From NCBI RefSeq assembly GCF_041770905.1, contig NZ_JBEUWX010000003.1, forward strand, positions 62,001-126,000: a stretch of 64,000 nucleotides of DNA, in the 5' to 3' direction. The position numbers and the translations under genes were made by a program. The stretch is from Propionivibrio hellwigii. GTDB lineage: Bacteria > Pseudomonadota > Gammaproteobacteria > Burkholderiales > Rhodocyclaceae. How positions within the stretch are numbered: the first letter of the stretch is position 1; each line of letters starts with the position of its first letter. Under the pieces are notes generated by a model, which made no database searches, was not told the DNA's origin, and was given only the letters and a program-made list of their open reading frames with translations. Positions 53,229 through 61,708 of the stretch are shown here, piece after piece.

Positions 53229-54020
53229 ATGACACAAGAAATACGCTACGGAAAACTCATCGGCGCTTCGCTCGGGCCCGGCGACCCGGAACTGATTACC
53301 CGCCGCGCCTGGGACGTACTGCAATCGGGCGCACGCTGGGTGTATCCGGTCAAAAAAGCCGAGCAGGCTTCGTATGCGCTCGCCATCGTCGAGCGCAGCG
53401 GCTTACGCATCCCCGCCGATGCCGTCGAACTGGTTTTTCCCATGACGCGCGACGCCGACGCACTGGCTAAAGCCTGGGCGCGCGCCGCGCAGCAGACGGT
53501 CGAACTGCTGGCGACAGGGCGCGATGTCGTCTTTCTCGTCGAAGGGGATGCCTCGACCTTTGCCACCTTCGGCCACCTTGCCCGCGTCGTCCGCGAACAG
53601 GCGCCGTCGATCGCGGTTGAAACAATCCCCGGCGTTTCTTCCTTCACCGCCGCTGCCGCAACGGCTGGCCTGCCGCTCGCCGAGGAAGACGAAACGCTGG
53701 CGGTCATCCCGACGGCGTACGGCATCGGCGTCATCGACCACATGCTCGACGAATTCGATACGCTGATCCTGCTCAAGGTCAAGCCGCTGCTTGACGATGT
53801 GATCGAACTGCTCGAACGGCGCGGCCTGCTGGCGACGAGCTGCTTCATCGAAAAGGTCGGCTCGCCGGAAGAGCGCATCGTCCGCGATCTGGCCTCGCTC
53901 AAAGGCGAAACGGTCAATTATCTGTCGCTGCTGCTGGTCAAGAATCCCAAGCGGCAGCGCGGCGAATTGCGGCGCGGCTGCCGCCGCCGTCAGGAACGCG
54001 AGGCGGCCGCCCATGCCTGA
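53229..54020 (+). CDS. cbiL: Cobalt-precorrin-2 C20-methyltransferase CbiL
   Basis: The 263-residue tetrapyrrole methylase methylates C-20. Motifs: GASLGPGDPELITRRAWDVL, FLVEGDASTFATFGHL and ETIPGVSSFTAAAA, diagnostic for CbiL/CobI. I chose ATG 53229, as MTQEIRYGKLIGASLGPGD is the family start; the longer frame adds unrelated residues. A basic C-terminal tail (KRQRGELRRGCRRRQ) is unusual. It overlaps cbiG by 8 bp. Confidence 0.94.
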   Translation: MTQEIRYGKLIGASLGPGDPELITRRAWDVLQSGARWVYPVKKAEQASYALAIVERSGLRIPADAVELVFPMTRDADALAKAWARAAQQTVELLATGRDVVFLVEGDASTFATFGHLARVVREQAPSIAVETIPGVSSFTAAAATAGLPLAEEDETLAVIPTAYGIGVIDHMLDEFDTLILLKVKPLLDDVIELLERRGLLATSCFIEKVGSPEERIVRDLASLKGETVNYLSLLLVKNPKRQRGELRRGCRRRQEREAAAHA

Positions 54021-54801
54021 AATACCGGCGCAGAAAACGGCCGCAGCGGCGGTGCCGGCGGGTGAAATCGCCGTCGTCGCCATCACCCGCCACGGCATCG
54101 TGCTGGCGGGAAAAGTCGTCCGGGCACTGCCGAACGCACGCCTTTACGCACCGGAAAAATTCGCCGCCGAGGCTGAACGGGCCGCCCCCGGCGCACAAAC
54201 CTATGCGGGCAAAACCGGAGACGCCCTGGGCGCGCTGTTCGGCCGGGTCGACGGCATCGTCGGCATCGTCTCACTCGGCGCGCTGGTCCGCCTGATCTCC
54301 CCTTACCTGAAGGCCAAAGACAGCGATCCGGCCGTCATCGTGCTCGATGAACAGGGGCGCTTCGTCATCCCCATGTTGTCCGGCCATCTGGGCGGCGCCA
54401 ACGCCCTAGCCGGCAGGCTGGCCGATGCGCTGGGCGCCACGCCGGTGCTGACGACCGCTTCCGACGTGCGTGAAACGCTGGCCGTCGATCTGCTCGGCCG
54501 CGAGCTGGGCTGGACACTGGAAGCCACGCACGCGGCGCTGGTGCATGCCAGCGCCGCCGTAGTCAATGACGAGCCGGTGGCGCTCGTGCAGGAAGATGGT
54601 TCGCTCGACTGGTGGACGCGCCATGCCAACGGCCGCACCGCGCCACTGCCCGCCAACCTGAGGCTGTTCGAACGCATTGAGGATGTCGATCCCGGGCATT
54701 TTTCCGCCCTCCTCTGGATCAGCCAGCGATCGCTGCCTACCACCTGCGCGGCCGCCTGGCGCGGCCGCTGCGTCATCTACCGCCCGACGGAGGCCCCATG
54801 A
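54013..54801 (+). CDS. cbiG: Cobalt-precorrin-5A hydrolase CbiG, N-terminal and central domains
   Basis: The 262-residue protein opens the delta-lactone ring, releasing the C-20 fragment as acetaldehyde. Visible blocks: IAVVAITRHGIVLAGKV, GIVSLGALVRLISPYLKAKDSDPAVIVLDEQG and MLSGHLGGANALAGRLA. The usual CbiG ends with a C-terminal CobE-like domain; here that domain is the next gene, joined by an ATGA overlap. The split seems genuine, since both parts have clean ends. Confidence 0.93.
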   Translation: MPEIPAQKTAAAAVPAGEIAVVAITRHGIVLAGKVVRALPNARLYAPEKFAAEAERAAPGAQTYAGKTGDALGALFGRVDGIVGIVSLGALVRLISPYLKAKDSDPAVIVLDEQGRFVIPMLSGHLGGANALAGRLADALGATPVLTTASDVRETLAVDLLGRELGWTLEATHAALVHASAAVVNDEPVALVQEDGSLDWWTRHANGRTAPLPANLRLFERIEDVDPGHFSALLWISQRSLPTTCAAAWRGRCVIYRPTEAP

Positions 54802-55193
54802 AAATCGCACTGGGACTGGGCTGCGACCGCAATACGCCAACCGAGACACTGCGCCTGGCGCTGACGGCGGCGCTGACCATCAGCCGCACGCGGATCGAGG
54901 ATGTCGTCGCCGTCGGCAGCATCGACCTGAAAGCCGACGAGCCGGCCATGCTGGAACTGGCCGCCGAACGCGGCTGGCGCATCCGCTTCTATCCCGCCGC
55001 CGAACTGGCCACCGTCGACGTCCCCAACCCTTCCGAAACCGTGCGCAAATACACCGGCACGCCTTCCGTCTCCGAAGCGGCGGCGCTGCTGGCCGCTGGC
55101 GCGGACAAATCCGCCCTGATCATCGAAAAACTCTCGCATCGCGGCCCGGATGGGCGCAATGCCACCGTTTCCATTGCAAGGATCCCAGAATGA
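54798..55193 (+). CDS. CobE/CbiG C-terminal domain protein
   Basis: The 131-residue protein corresponds to the CbiG C-terminal domain or CobE. Motifs: LGLGCDRNTPTETLRLAL, AVGSIDLKADEPAML and TGTPSVSEAAALLAAG. It overlaps cbiG and cbiH by ATGA. Together with cbiG it makes up a full-length CbiG in two pieces. Confidence 0.92.
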   Translation: MKIALGLGCDRNTPTETLRLALTAALTISRTRIEDVVAVGSIDLKADEPAMLELAAERGWRIRFYPAAELATVDVPNPSETVRKYTGTPSVSEAAALLAAGADKSALIIEKLSHRGPDGRNATVSIARIPE

Positions 55194-56221
55194 ACGACAG
55201 CCCGAATCAAAGCGACACCCTCCCGGCCGCCCACGGCGAAACTCCCCGTACCGCCGGCGGCAAAATCATGCTCGTCGGCCTTGGCCCGGGCAGCCACGAT
55301 ACGCTCACCGGCCGCGCGCGCGATGCCATCGCCGAAGCCGACACCGTCATTGGTTATGTGACCTACATCCGCCTGGTAAAGGATCTGCTCGACGGCAAGG
55401 AGGTCGTCAAGAAAGCGATGACGGAAGAGCTTGACCGCGCCATCGAAGCCTATGAACGCGCCCGCCTCGGCAAGAAGGTGGCGATCATCTCTTCGGGCGA
55501 CGCCGGCGTGTACGGCATGGCCGGCCCGACGTTCGAGGTGCTGTTCCAGGCCGGCTGGACGCCGGATTCGGGCATCGAGGTCGAGATCGTGCCCGGCGCC
55601 TCGGCCATCAACACCTGCGCCGCGCTCGTTGGCGCGCCGCTGACGCACGATTTCTGCGCCATCTCGCTCTCCGACCTGCTGACGCCGTGGCCGACCATCG
55701 CCCGCCGGCTCAATGCCGTCGCCTATGCCGATTTTGTCGTCGCCCTTTACAACCCGAAAAGCGGCCGGCGCACGCGGCAGATCGAGGAAGCGCAACGCAT
55801 CTTTTTGCAATACCGCGATCCGCAGACGCCGGTCGCCATCGTCAAGTCGGCTTTCCGTCCGAAACAGCGCATCCAGTTCACCACGCTGGAAAAAATGACC
55901 GAGGCCGAAATCGGCATGCTGACGACGGTGCTGATCGGCAACTCCAACACCTACGTCAAACACGGCCTGATGATTACGCCGCGCGGCTACGCCAACAAAT
56001 ACGACGTGGTTTCCGGCAAGCGCTCGGCGCGCACCGGCGAACGGCGGGGGATCTCGCTTTCCTCCGGCCTCAACGGCTGGCTGGCAGCAATTCAGGCCAG
56101 CGACCGGACACCCGCACAGCTGGCGGCCGATTACCATCTGCCGGAAGCCTACATCCGCTCCGCACTGGCGCATCCGCTGGAGGCTGACGATGGCGACGAG
56201 ACAACCCCTGCCGGAGAATAA
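55190..56221 (+). CDS. cbiH: Cobalt-precorrin-3 C17-methyltransferase CbiH with C-terminal extension
   Basis: The 343-residue protein contains the CbiH/CobJ methylase domain at about 24-265. This domain has MLVGLGPGSHDTLTGRARDAI, IISSGDAGVYGMAG, VPGASAINTCAALVGAPLTHDFCAISLSDLLTPW and ALYNPKSGRR. It methylates C-17 with ring contraction. About 75 extra residues follow (from MITPRGYANKYDVV to the end), absent from the usual 240-250-residue enzyme. The frame is open upstream through cobE; ATG 55190 is in ATGA overlap and is preferred. Confidence 0.94.
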   Translation: MNDSPNQSDTLPAAHGETPRTAGGKIMLVGLGPGSHDTLTGRARDAIAEADTVIGYVTYIRLVKDLLDGKEVVKKAMTEELDRAIEAYERARLGKKVAIISSGDAGVYGMAGPTFEVLFQAGWTPDSGIEVEIVPGASAINTCAALVGAPLTHDFCAISLSDLLTPWPTIARRLNAVAYADFVVALYNPKSGRRTRQIEEAQRIFLQYRDPQTPVAIVKSAFRPKQRIQFTTLEKMTEAEIGMLTTVLIGNSNTYVKHGLMITPRGYANKYDVVSGKRSARTGERRGISLSSGLNGWLAAIQASDRTPAQLAADYHLPEAYIRSALAHPLEADDGDETTPAGE

Positions 56222-56225
56222 GCCG

Positions 56226-56849
56226 ATGGCTGCCACCGCCCCCATCGACGCAGACACCGCCGGCACGCGCCATCAGGATCGCATGCAGCGCAAGAAAACG
56301 GTGATTGACCAGCGTATCGCCGAAGCTGCCGCGCGCCGAGGCGTACTGCTGGTCAATACGGGCACCGGCAAAGGCAAATCGTCGGCGGCTTTCGGCGTAA
56401 TGGCGCGCGCGCTGGGCAACGGCATGCACGCCGCCGTCGTCCAGTTCGTCAAGAACCGCACGGATACCGGCGAAATTGCCTTTTTCCGCAACTGCCCCCA
56501 GGTCAGCTGGCATGTCATGGGCGAAGGCTTTACCTGGGAAACCCAGGATCGCGCGCGTGATGCGGCCGCGGCACAAAGCGCCTGGGCGCAGGCGCGCGCC
56601 TATCTGAACGATACGCGCATCGACCTGCTGATCCTTGATGAGCTGACCTACGCCTTCAAATACGGCTGGCTCGACCTCGACACCGTGCTCGCCGATCTGG
56701 CGGCACGCCCGCCGATGCAGCACGTCATCATCACCGGCCGCGCCGCGCCCCAGGCGCTGATCGACGCTGCCGATACGGTGACGGACATGGCCATGGTCAA
56801 GCACGCTTTCCGCAACGGCATCGCGGCCATGCCGGGCATGGAGTTTTGA
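56226..56849 (+). CDS. btuR: Corrinoid adenosyltransferase BtuR (CobA-type)
   Basis: The 207-residue enzyme attaches the adenosyl group from ATP to cobalt. The P-loop region LVNTGTGKGKSSAAFGVMARALG and VVQFVKNRTDTGE are diagnostic, with LILDELTYAFKYGWLD following. I chose ATG 56226, nine bases after GGAG; an upstream ATG at 56190 would overlap cbiH by 32 bp. It stops 1 bp before the cbiA start. Confidence 0.95.
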   Translation: MAATAPIDADTAGTRHQDRMQRKKTVIDQRIAEAAARRGVLLVNTGTGKGKSSAAFGVMARALGNGMHAAVVQFVKNRTDTGEIAFFRNCPQVSWHVMGEGFTWETQDRARDAAAAQSAWAQARAYLNDTRIDLLILDELTYAFKYGWLDLDTVLADLAARPPMQHVIITGRAAPQALIDAADTVTDMAMVKHAFRNGIAAMPGMEF

Positions 56850-56850
56850 G

Positions 56851-58206
56851 ATGACGACGATTATTCCCGTCACCCACGCGACCGGCACGGCAGACACCGC
56901 CCGTTGCCCCGCCCTGCTCTTTGCCGCCCCCGCTTCCGGCAGCGGCAAAACCAGCCTCGTTGCCGCCCTGGCCCGCCTACATACGCGGCAAGGACGGCGG
57001 GTCAAGGTGTTCAAATGCGGGCCGGATTTTCTCGATCCGCAGATTCACGCCGTAGCCAGCGGACAGCCGTGCGACAACCTTGATCTATGGATTTGCGGCG
57101 AAGACGACATCCGCGCCCGGCTGGCGCGCGCCGCACAGGAAAACGACCTGATACTCGTCGAAGGCGTCATGGGACTGTTCGACGGCCAGCCAAGCAGCGC
57201 CGACATTGCCGAGCGTTTCGGCATTCCGGCGCTGACGGTCATCGATGCGCGGGCCATGGCGCAAACGTTCGGCGCACTCGTCTATGGACTGGCGAATTAC
57301 CGTGCCGGCCTGCCGTTTTACGGCGTACTCGCCAATCGCGTCGGCAGCCCGCGCCACGCCGAGATGCTGAAGGCGTCAATGCCGGAGACGGTGCGCTGGT
57401 GCGGCGCGCTGCCGCGCCAGGAAGCCGCCGCGCTGCCCAGCCGCCACCTCGGCCTGCTGCCGGCTGCGGAGATCGCCGATCTGTCGGCGCGCATCGACAC
57501 CCTCGCCGACGCGCTGGCTGAAACGCCGCTCGCCGAACTGCCGCCTGCACTTCCTTTTGCCATCCCCACCGCCGCGCCATTGCCGCAACGGCTGGCGGGC
57601 AGAAAAATCGCCGTTGCCCGCGATGCGGCCTTCTGCTTCCTTTATCCCGCCAATCTGGCGCTGCTGTCCGATCTGGGCGCGGAGATCGTTTTTTTCTCGC
57701 CGCTGGCGGGCGAGCCTTTACCGACCTGCGATGCGCTCTGGCTGCCTGGCGGTTATCCGGAACTGCATGGCCAACGTCTGTCGGCGCAGCGCGACCTGAT
57801 CGCCCAGCTGACAGAGCATGTTGAAGCCGGCAAACCGCTGCTGGCCGAATGCGGCGGCATGATGTTCCTGTTCGAGCAGCTCATCGACCTCGACGGCCAG
57901 GCGCATCCGATGGCCGGCCTGCTCCCCGGCCGAACCGTGATGGGTAAACGGCTAGCGGCACTGGGTTCCCAGCAGGTCGCGCTGCCCGAAGGCGCATTGC
58001 GCGGCCATGCCTTCCACCATTCGCGCTGCGAGACCGACCTGCCGCCGCTGGCGAATGCCGAAACTTTCGACGGTCGCCCCGGCGAACCCGTCTGGCGACG
58101 CCGGCGGCTGACGGCCTCGTATTTCCATTTTTATTTTCCATCCAACCCTGAAGCAACAGCGGCGCTGTTTGACCCGACGGCGGCAACTCCAAGGACATCG
58201 CAATGA
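56851..58206 (+). CDS. cbiA: Cobyrinate a,c-diamide synthase CbiA
   Basis: The 451-residue amidotransferase amidates the a and c acetate side chains. The N-terminal ATP-binding part has APASGSGKTSLVAALARL and VKVFKCGPDFLDPQIH. The glutaminase part has the nucleophile Cys in LLAECGGMMFLFEQ and the motif HHSRCE. In this route CbiA precedes adenosylation. ATGA coupling to cobA. Confidence 0.96.
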   Translation: MTTIIPVTHATGTADTARCPALLFAAPASGSGKTSLVAALARLHTRQGRRVKVFKCGPDFLDPQIHAVASGQPCDNLDLWICGEDDIRARLARAAQENDLILVEGVMGLFDGQPSSADIAERFGIPALTVIDARAMAQTFGALVYGLANYRAGLPFYGVLANRVGSPRHAEMLKASMPETVRWCGALPRQEAAALPSRHLGLLPAAEIADLSARIDTLADALAETPLAELPPALPFAIPTAAPLPQRLAGRKIAVARDAAFCFLYPANLALLSDLGAEIVFFSPLAGEPLPTCDALWLPGGYPELHGQRLSAQRDLIAQLTEHVEAGKPLLAECGGMMFLFEQLIDLDGQAHPMAGLLPGRTVMGKRLAALGSQQVALPEGALRGHAFHHSRCETDLPPLANAETFDGRPGEPVWRRRRLTASYFHFYFPSNPEATAALFDPTAATPRTSQ

Positions 58207-59003
58207 GCGCAACGAATGCAATGAACGCGACCGAAAAAATGGGCACCATCACTCTGGTGGGCGCTGGCCCGGGCGATCCGGAACTGCTGACGCTCAAGGC
58301 GGCGCGCCTGATCCGCTCCGCCGATGTCGTTGTTTACGACAACCTCGTCAGCGCGCCGATTCTGGACATGATTCCGCCGAGCGCCGAGCGCATCTATGTC
58401 GGCAAGATTGCCGGCAAACATACGCTGCCACAGGACGGCATCAACCATCTGCTCGTCGATCTGGCGCGCTCCGGCAAGCACATCGTCCGCCTGAAAGGCG
58501 GCGATCCTTTCGTTTTCGGGCGTGGCGGCGAGGAAATGGAAGAACTGATCGCCGCCGGTTTTGGCGTTGATATCGTGCCGGGCATCACGGCCGCGCTGGG
58601 CGCCGCGTCGAGCTGCCACTTCCCCTTGACACACCGCGATCATGCGCAGAGCTGCGTATTCGTCACCGGCCATCTGAAAGATGACAGCATCGAACTCGAC
58701 TGGCCGATGCTGGCGCGCCCCAGCCAGACGCTGGTGTTCTACATGGGCATCAACGGTCTGGCGATCATCTCCCGCGAGCTGATCGCACACGGGCTGCCGG
58801 CCAGCACGCCGGCTGCGCTGATCTACAAGGCGACGCAACCGGAGCAGCGCTTTGTCACCACGACGCTGGAAGCCCTCGCCGCCACGGCGCGCGCCGAACA
58901 CATCAAGCCGCCGGCGCTCATCATCGTCGGCACCGTGCTGACGCTGGCCGACAAGGCGGAGCGAACCGACGGCAACGGCGAAACGATGGACGCGCACCGT
59001 TAA
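58203..59003 (+). CDS. cobA: Uroporphyrinogen-III C-methyltransferase CobA (SUMT)
   Basis: The 266-residue enzyme methylates uroporphyrinogen III twice to give precorrin-2. Motifs: LVGAGPGDPELLTLKAARLI (about 18-37), RLKGGDPFVFGRGGEE and VPGITAALGAASS. It is a stand-alone SUMT without the CysG dehydrogenase/ferrochelatase part, so precorrin-2 oxidation to sirohydrochlorin needs another gene, not seen here. It ends the riboswitch 2 operon; the tRNA-Arg gene begins 24 bp later. Confidence 0.95.
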   Translation: MSATNAMNATEKMGTITLVGAGPGDPELLTLKAARLIRSADVVVYDNLVSAPILDMIPPSAERIYVGKIAGKHTLPQDGINHLLVDLARSGKHIVRLKGGDPFVFGRGGEEMEELIAAGFGVDIVPGITAALGAASSCHFPLTHRDHAQSCVFVTGHLKDDSIELDWPMLARPSQTLVFYMGINGLAIISRELIAHGLPASTPAALIYKATQPEQRFVTTTLEALAATARAEHIKPPALIIVGTVLTLADKAERTDGNGETMDAHR

Positions 59004-59027
59004 AAAAGCTATATTCCACGCCTCCGC

Positions 59028-59104
59028 GCGCCCGTAGCTCAGTTGGATAGAGTACTGCCCTCCGAAGGCAGGGGTCGGACGTTCGAATCGTCTCGGGCGC
59101 GCCA
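59028..59104 (+). tRNA. tRNA-Arg (anticodon CCG)
   Basis: The cloverleaf is complete: acceptor GCGCCCG with CGGGCGC, D arm with TAGCTCAGTTGGATAGAG, anticodon stem CTGCC with GGCAG around CTCCGAA (anticodon CCG at 59062-59064), and T loop TTCGAAT. The 3' CCA is encoded. It lies 24 bp after cobA on the same strand and is followed by a repeat array. Confidence 0.96.
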
Positions 59105-59187
59105 GCATTTCTTGTCATTCCCACTCTTCCCTGATCCCTTATTTCTTTCTCTCGCATCGCGGGGGATTTTTATTTGCGCGACGGCCT

Positions 59188-59484
59188 CAACGGGGCACCC
59201 CGGAACCCCTGATGGGGATAGGGCATCTCCGGGCACCTCCTCGGAAACCCGCGTGGATAAAGGATCTCCGGGCAGGTGCGCTGAAACCCGCATAAATAAA
59301 GGGCTGGCGGGCACCCCTTCTGAGATGCCCTGTTTACACGGGTTTCCGGACACCTCCTCTGAAAAGCCCTAAATACAAGGGCTTCAGGCCGCCTCTGTTT
59401 ATAGCGGCCCAACTTTGCCAAAAGACACGGCGGCACGCCGCAGACAGACCACACAGTACGGCAAGGCAAGGCACTTCGGGCAGG
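59188..59484. repeat. Family A array plus family B element; left copy of the repeat flanking the toxin-antitoxin pair
   Basis: Family A modules run to about 59398 and a family B element starts TAGCGGCCCAACTTTGCC at 59402. The part 59242-59484 recurs with only scattered differences at 60375-60618, in the same orientation, with the toxin-antitoxin pair between them. It ends about 80 bp before the antitoxin gene. Confidence 0.85.
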
Positions 59485-59566
59485 TGGCTTTGCGGTGTAT
59501 TGACAACAACTATACGCTGCGCAAAAATTTGTGTATCTATCGTATATGCGGATATAGGAGAAACCA

Positions 59567-59839
59567 ATGCGTGACGCCGCCATCAATCTGCGCGCTTTGC
59601 CCGAACAGCGTGACCTGATCGACCACGCTGCGAATCTGCTCGGCAAGAACCGCTCGGATTTCATGCTTGAAGCGGCATGCGACCGTGCTCAGGCTGTGGT
59701 GCTGGATCAGATTTTTTTTAACCTGGACGCGGACAAATTCAAGCAATTCACCGCAATGCTTGACGCGCCTCCTGCGGCGAATCCTGGGCTGGAACACCTG
59801 ATGGCCGTCAAAGCGCCCTGGAAAAGCAGCACGAAATGA
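59567..59839 (+). CDS. DUF1778-family antitoxin (TacA-like)
   Basis: The 90-residue protein has an N-terminal ribbon-helix-helix: AINLRALPEQRDLIDHAANLLGKNRSDFMLEAA, as in DUF1778/TacA antitoxins. The C-terminal part would wrap the toxin. ATAGGAG precedes the ATG. A TTGACA hexamer lies at 59500-59505 but no convincing -10; TATC-N9-GATA near 59540 may be part of an operator bound by the RHH dimer. ATGA overlap with the toxin gene. Confidence 0.9.
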   Translation: MRDAAINLRALPEQRDLIDHAANLLGKNRSDFMLEAACDRAQAVVLDQIFFNLDADKFKQFTAMLDAPPAANPGLEHLMAVKAPWKSSTK

Positions 59840-60330
59840 GCTTGCAACTCAACGCGCCGCTTCCGCTTGCTGCCACCCACATCCTGGACGATTTTTTCTG
59901 TGGAGAAGACAGCCTTGATGGCTGGCTCAAGCGCCGCGCATTGCCCAACCAATTGCGCGGCGCAAGCCGCACTTTTGTCGTCACCGATGAGGAAGGGCGC
60001 GTCTACGGCTACTACGCAATGGCCGCAGGCGCGGTTTCACACCAAATGGCAACCGGCAGTGTACGGCGCAACATGCCCGACCCCGTGCCTGTGATGGTGC
60101 TGGCGCGGCTGGCCGTCGACCGCCGTGCGCAGGGCATCAGGCTCGGCGCCGCCTTATTGCAGGATGCGGTCGCTCGCGCGGCGCATGTCGCGCAGAACGC
60201 GGGCGTCCGCGCGTTACTCGTCCACGCCTTGCATGCACGCGCCAAACAGTTTTACACGCACTATGGCTTTCAGGAATCACCACTGCACCCGATGACGCTG
60301 ATGCTCCGCTTGAGCACAGTCAAAGCCTGA
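59836..60330 (+). CDS. GNAT-family acetyltransferase toxin (TacT/AtaT-like)
   Basis: The 164-residue protein starts MSLQLNAPLPLAATH, the usual start of the family. The acetyl-CoA binding region reads LARLAVDRRAQGIRLGAALLQDAV, and the C-terminal KQFYTHYGFQESPLHPMTLML carries the catalytic tyrosine. Such toxins acetylate the amino group of aminoacyl-tRNA and stop translation. Coupled to the antitoxin by ATGA. Flanked by near-identical direct repeats. Confidence 0.92.
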   Translation: MSLQLNAPLPLAATHILDDFFCGEDSLDGWLKRRALPNQLRGASRTFVVTDEEGRVYGYYAMAAGAVSHQMATGSVRRNMPDPVPVMVLARLAVDRRAQGIRLGAALLQDAVARAAHVAQNAGVRALLVHALHARAKQFYTHYGFQESPLHPMTLMLRLSTVKA

Positions 60331-60374
60331 AGCAACCTGCGGGCCTCGCAGAAGCGGCACTTGCAAGACATGCC

Positions 60375-60618
60375 CGGAAACCCGCGTGGATAAAGGCGAT
60401 CCGGGTAGGTGCGCTGAAACCCGCATAAATAAAGGGCTGGCGGGCACCCACTTCTGAGATGCCCTGTTTACACGGGTTTCCGGACACCTCCTCTGAAACG
60501 CCCTAAATACAAGGGCTTCAGGCCGCCTCTTTTTATAGCGGTTCAACTTTGCCAAAAGACACGGCGGCGGGCCGCAGACAGATCACACAGTACGGCAAGG
60601 CAAAGCGCTCCGGGCAGG
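60375..60618. repeat. Right copy of the repeat flanking the toxin-antitoxin pair (family A plus B)
   Basis: About 244 bp matching 59242-59484: starts CGGAAACCCGCGTGGATAA, contains CGCATAAATAAAGGGCTGG and TAGCGGTTCAACTTTGCC, ends CGGGCAGG. Differences are scattered single bases and one or two indels. Confidence 0.88.
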
Positions 60619-60724
60619 CGCCCGGTGGCATTCACCGGTTCCGCAGCAATCCGGCAACGCTTCCGCCTAGCGGCAGAGCGACGCCTACCCAGCCCGGATT
60701 CTGTGCATTTATGCACGAATTCGC

Positions 60725-60753
60725 ATTGTGAAAGCGGCAAATAAAGCATATGA
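60725..60753 (+). promoter_or_regulatory. Promoter for riboswitch 3 transcript
   Basis: TTGTGA (60725-60730), a 17-bp spacer and TATGAT (60748-60753), ending seven bases before the aptamer. Confidence 0.65.
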
Positions 60754-60759
60754 TAGCGA

Positions 60760-60968
60760 CGCTTTCAGGTGCCTCGCCCTGTTTAAGGGAAGGTGAAACG
60801 GGAAACCGGTGTCAATGCCCAAGCGATTGGATGGTACGGGCAAATAAGCCGGTGCAGCCCCCCGCTGCTGTAAGCCAGACGAAGCCGGCAGAAAGCCACT
60901 GTGCGAAGGAAAGCGCATGGGAAGGCGTTGGTGGAGGAAGAAGGCGAGCCAGAAGACCGGCCTGAAGC
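60760..60968 (+). promoter_or_regulatory. Cobalamin riboswitch 3 (upstream of btuB)
   Basis: Full B12 aptamer: GGTGAAACGGGAAACCGGTG, GGTGCAGCCCCCCGCTGCTGT, AAGCCAGACG, AAGCCACTG, ATGGGAAGGC and GAGCCAGAAGACCGGCC; outer helix GCTTTCAGG with CCTGAAGC. It is followed by AATCCTCGGGGTGA as in riboswitch 2. The nearest recognised gene, btuB, starts almost 780 bp downstream, with a terminator-like hairpin between. Confidence 0.95.
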
Positions 60969-61660
60969 AGGCGCAGTACCAATCCTCGGGGTGAAGGGAA
61001 AGGTTCTGTCGAAATGTGGCCACGCCCAGCTTATTTATACGCGCACGATGGTTGCTGCCATTGACGTGCTCGGCAAGCCAAACGCATCGACCGGACGACG
61101 CATCCGACATCCTGAGCAATACCCGCAGGGCATCCGCCAACGTACGTGCGGACGCTGCGAGCGACCAGAAACAGGAAAGATGGGAAACCGGCAGGATGCG
61201 TGTCAAAGCAAACAGGCATACAGTACAGACGCATGAGAGGCGGCTCGCCTTTGCGGGAGATTACCCCGCATGGCAGGCGGCAGCATGGTCGTCGTGGTCA
61301 TGGTGTGCTCATACGCCATTTTATCCTGCGCCAACGCAGCGTAAATCCCGCGCGCCCCAAACATCGCGGTTCATGCCTTCCTTATCTCATCTGCCACTCC
61401 GCCCAGTGGCGGATACGCCCGTGCCTATCCAGCGGGCAGCGCGCCTATCGGCGCCATCGTCATCGCCCTGCCTGCCTCCCCGCCTGCCCTGCGCTCCGAT
61501 ACTTTTCCGCCAGACCAGCGCCTGCTGCGCTGGAGACACACCGGCTCAACCGATCAATGCCATTCCGACCTCCACTACGCTTCCACTGGACATGACCGCC
61601 GAGGAGGTCGGGGTGACGATTTTCACGGCATCACATGAAATGCGGCAACGCACGCCAGGG
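60969..61660 (+). other. Unusually long leader between riboswitch 3 and btuB; no supported gene
   Basis: About 690 bp without a convincing gene. Frames 61016-61714 and 61146-61595 are open but have Arg/Ser/Pro-rich unrecognised products. A third frame gives a short hydrophobic stretch MVVVVMVCSYAILSCANAA near 61290 and then stops. This could be the remains of a gene once controlled by the riboswitch. Confidence 0.4.
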
Positions 61661-61708
61661 AAGCATCGGCACGCCCGTTCGCAGGCGCGCCGATGCTTAC
61701 GGTTTTTT
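61661..61708 (+). terminator. Terminator-like hairpin just before btuB
   Basis: A perfect 10-bp stem AAGCATCGGC against GCCGATGCTT with an 18-base loop is followed by ACGG and TTTTTT. It ends about 40 bp before the btuB start, where it could end a riboswitch 3 transcript or act as a conditional attenuator. Confidence 0.65.
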
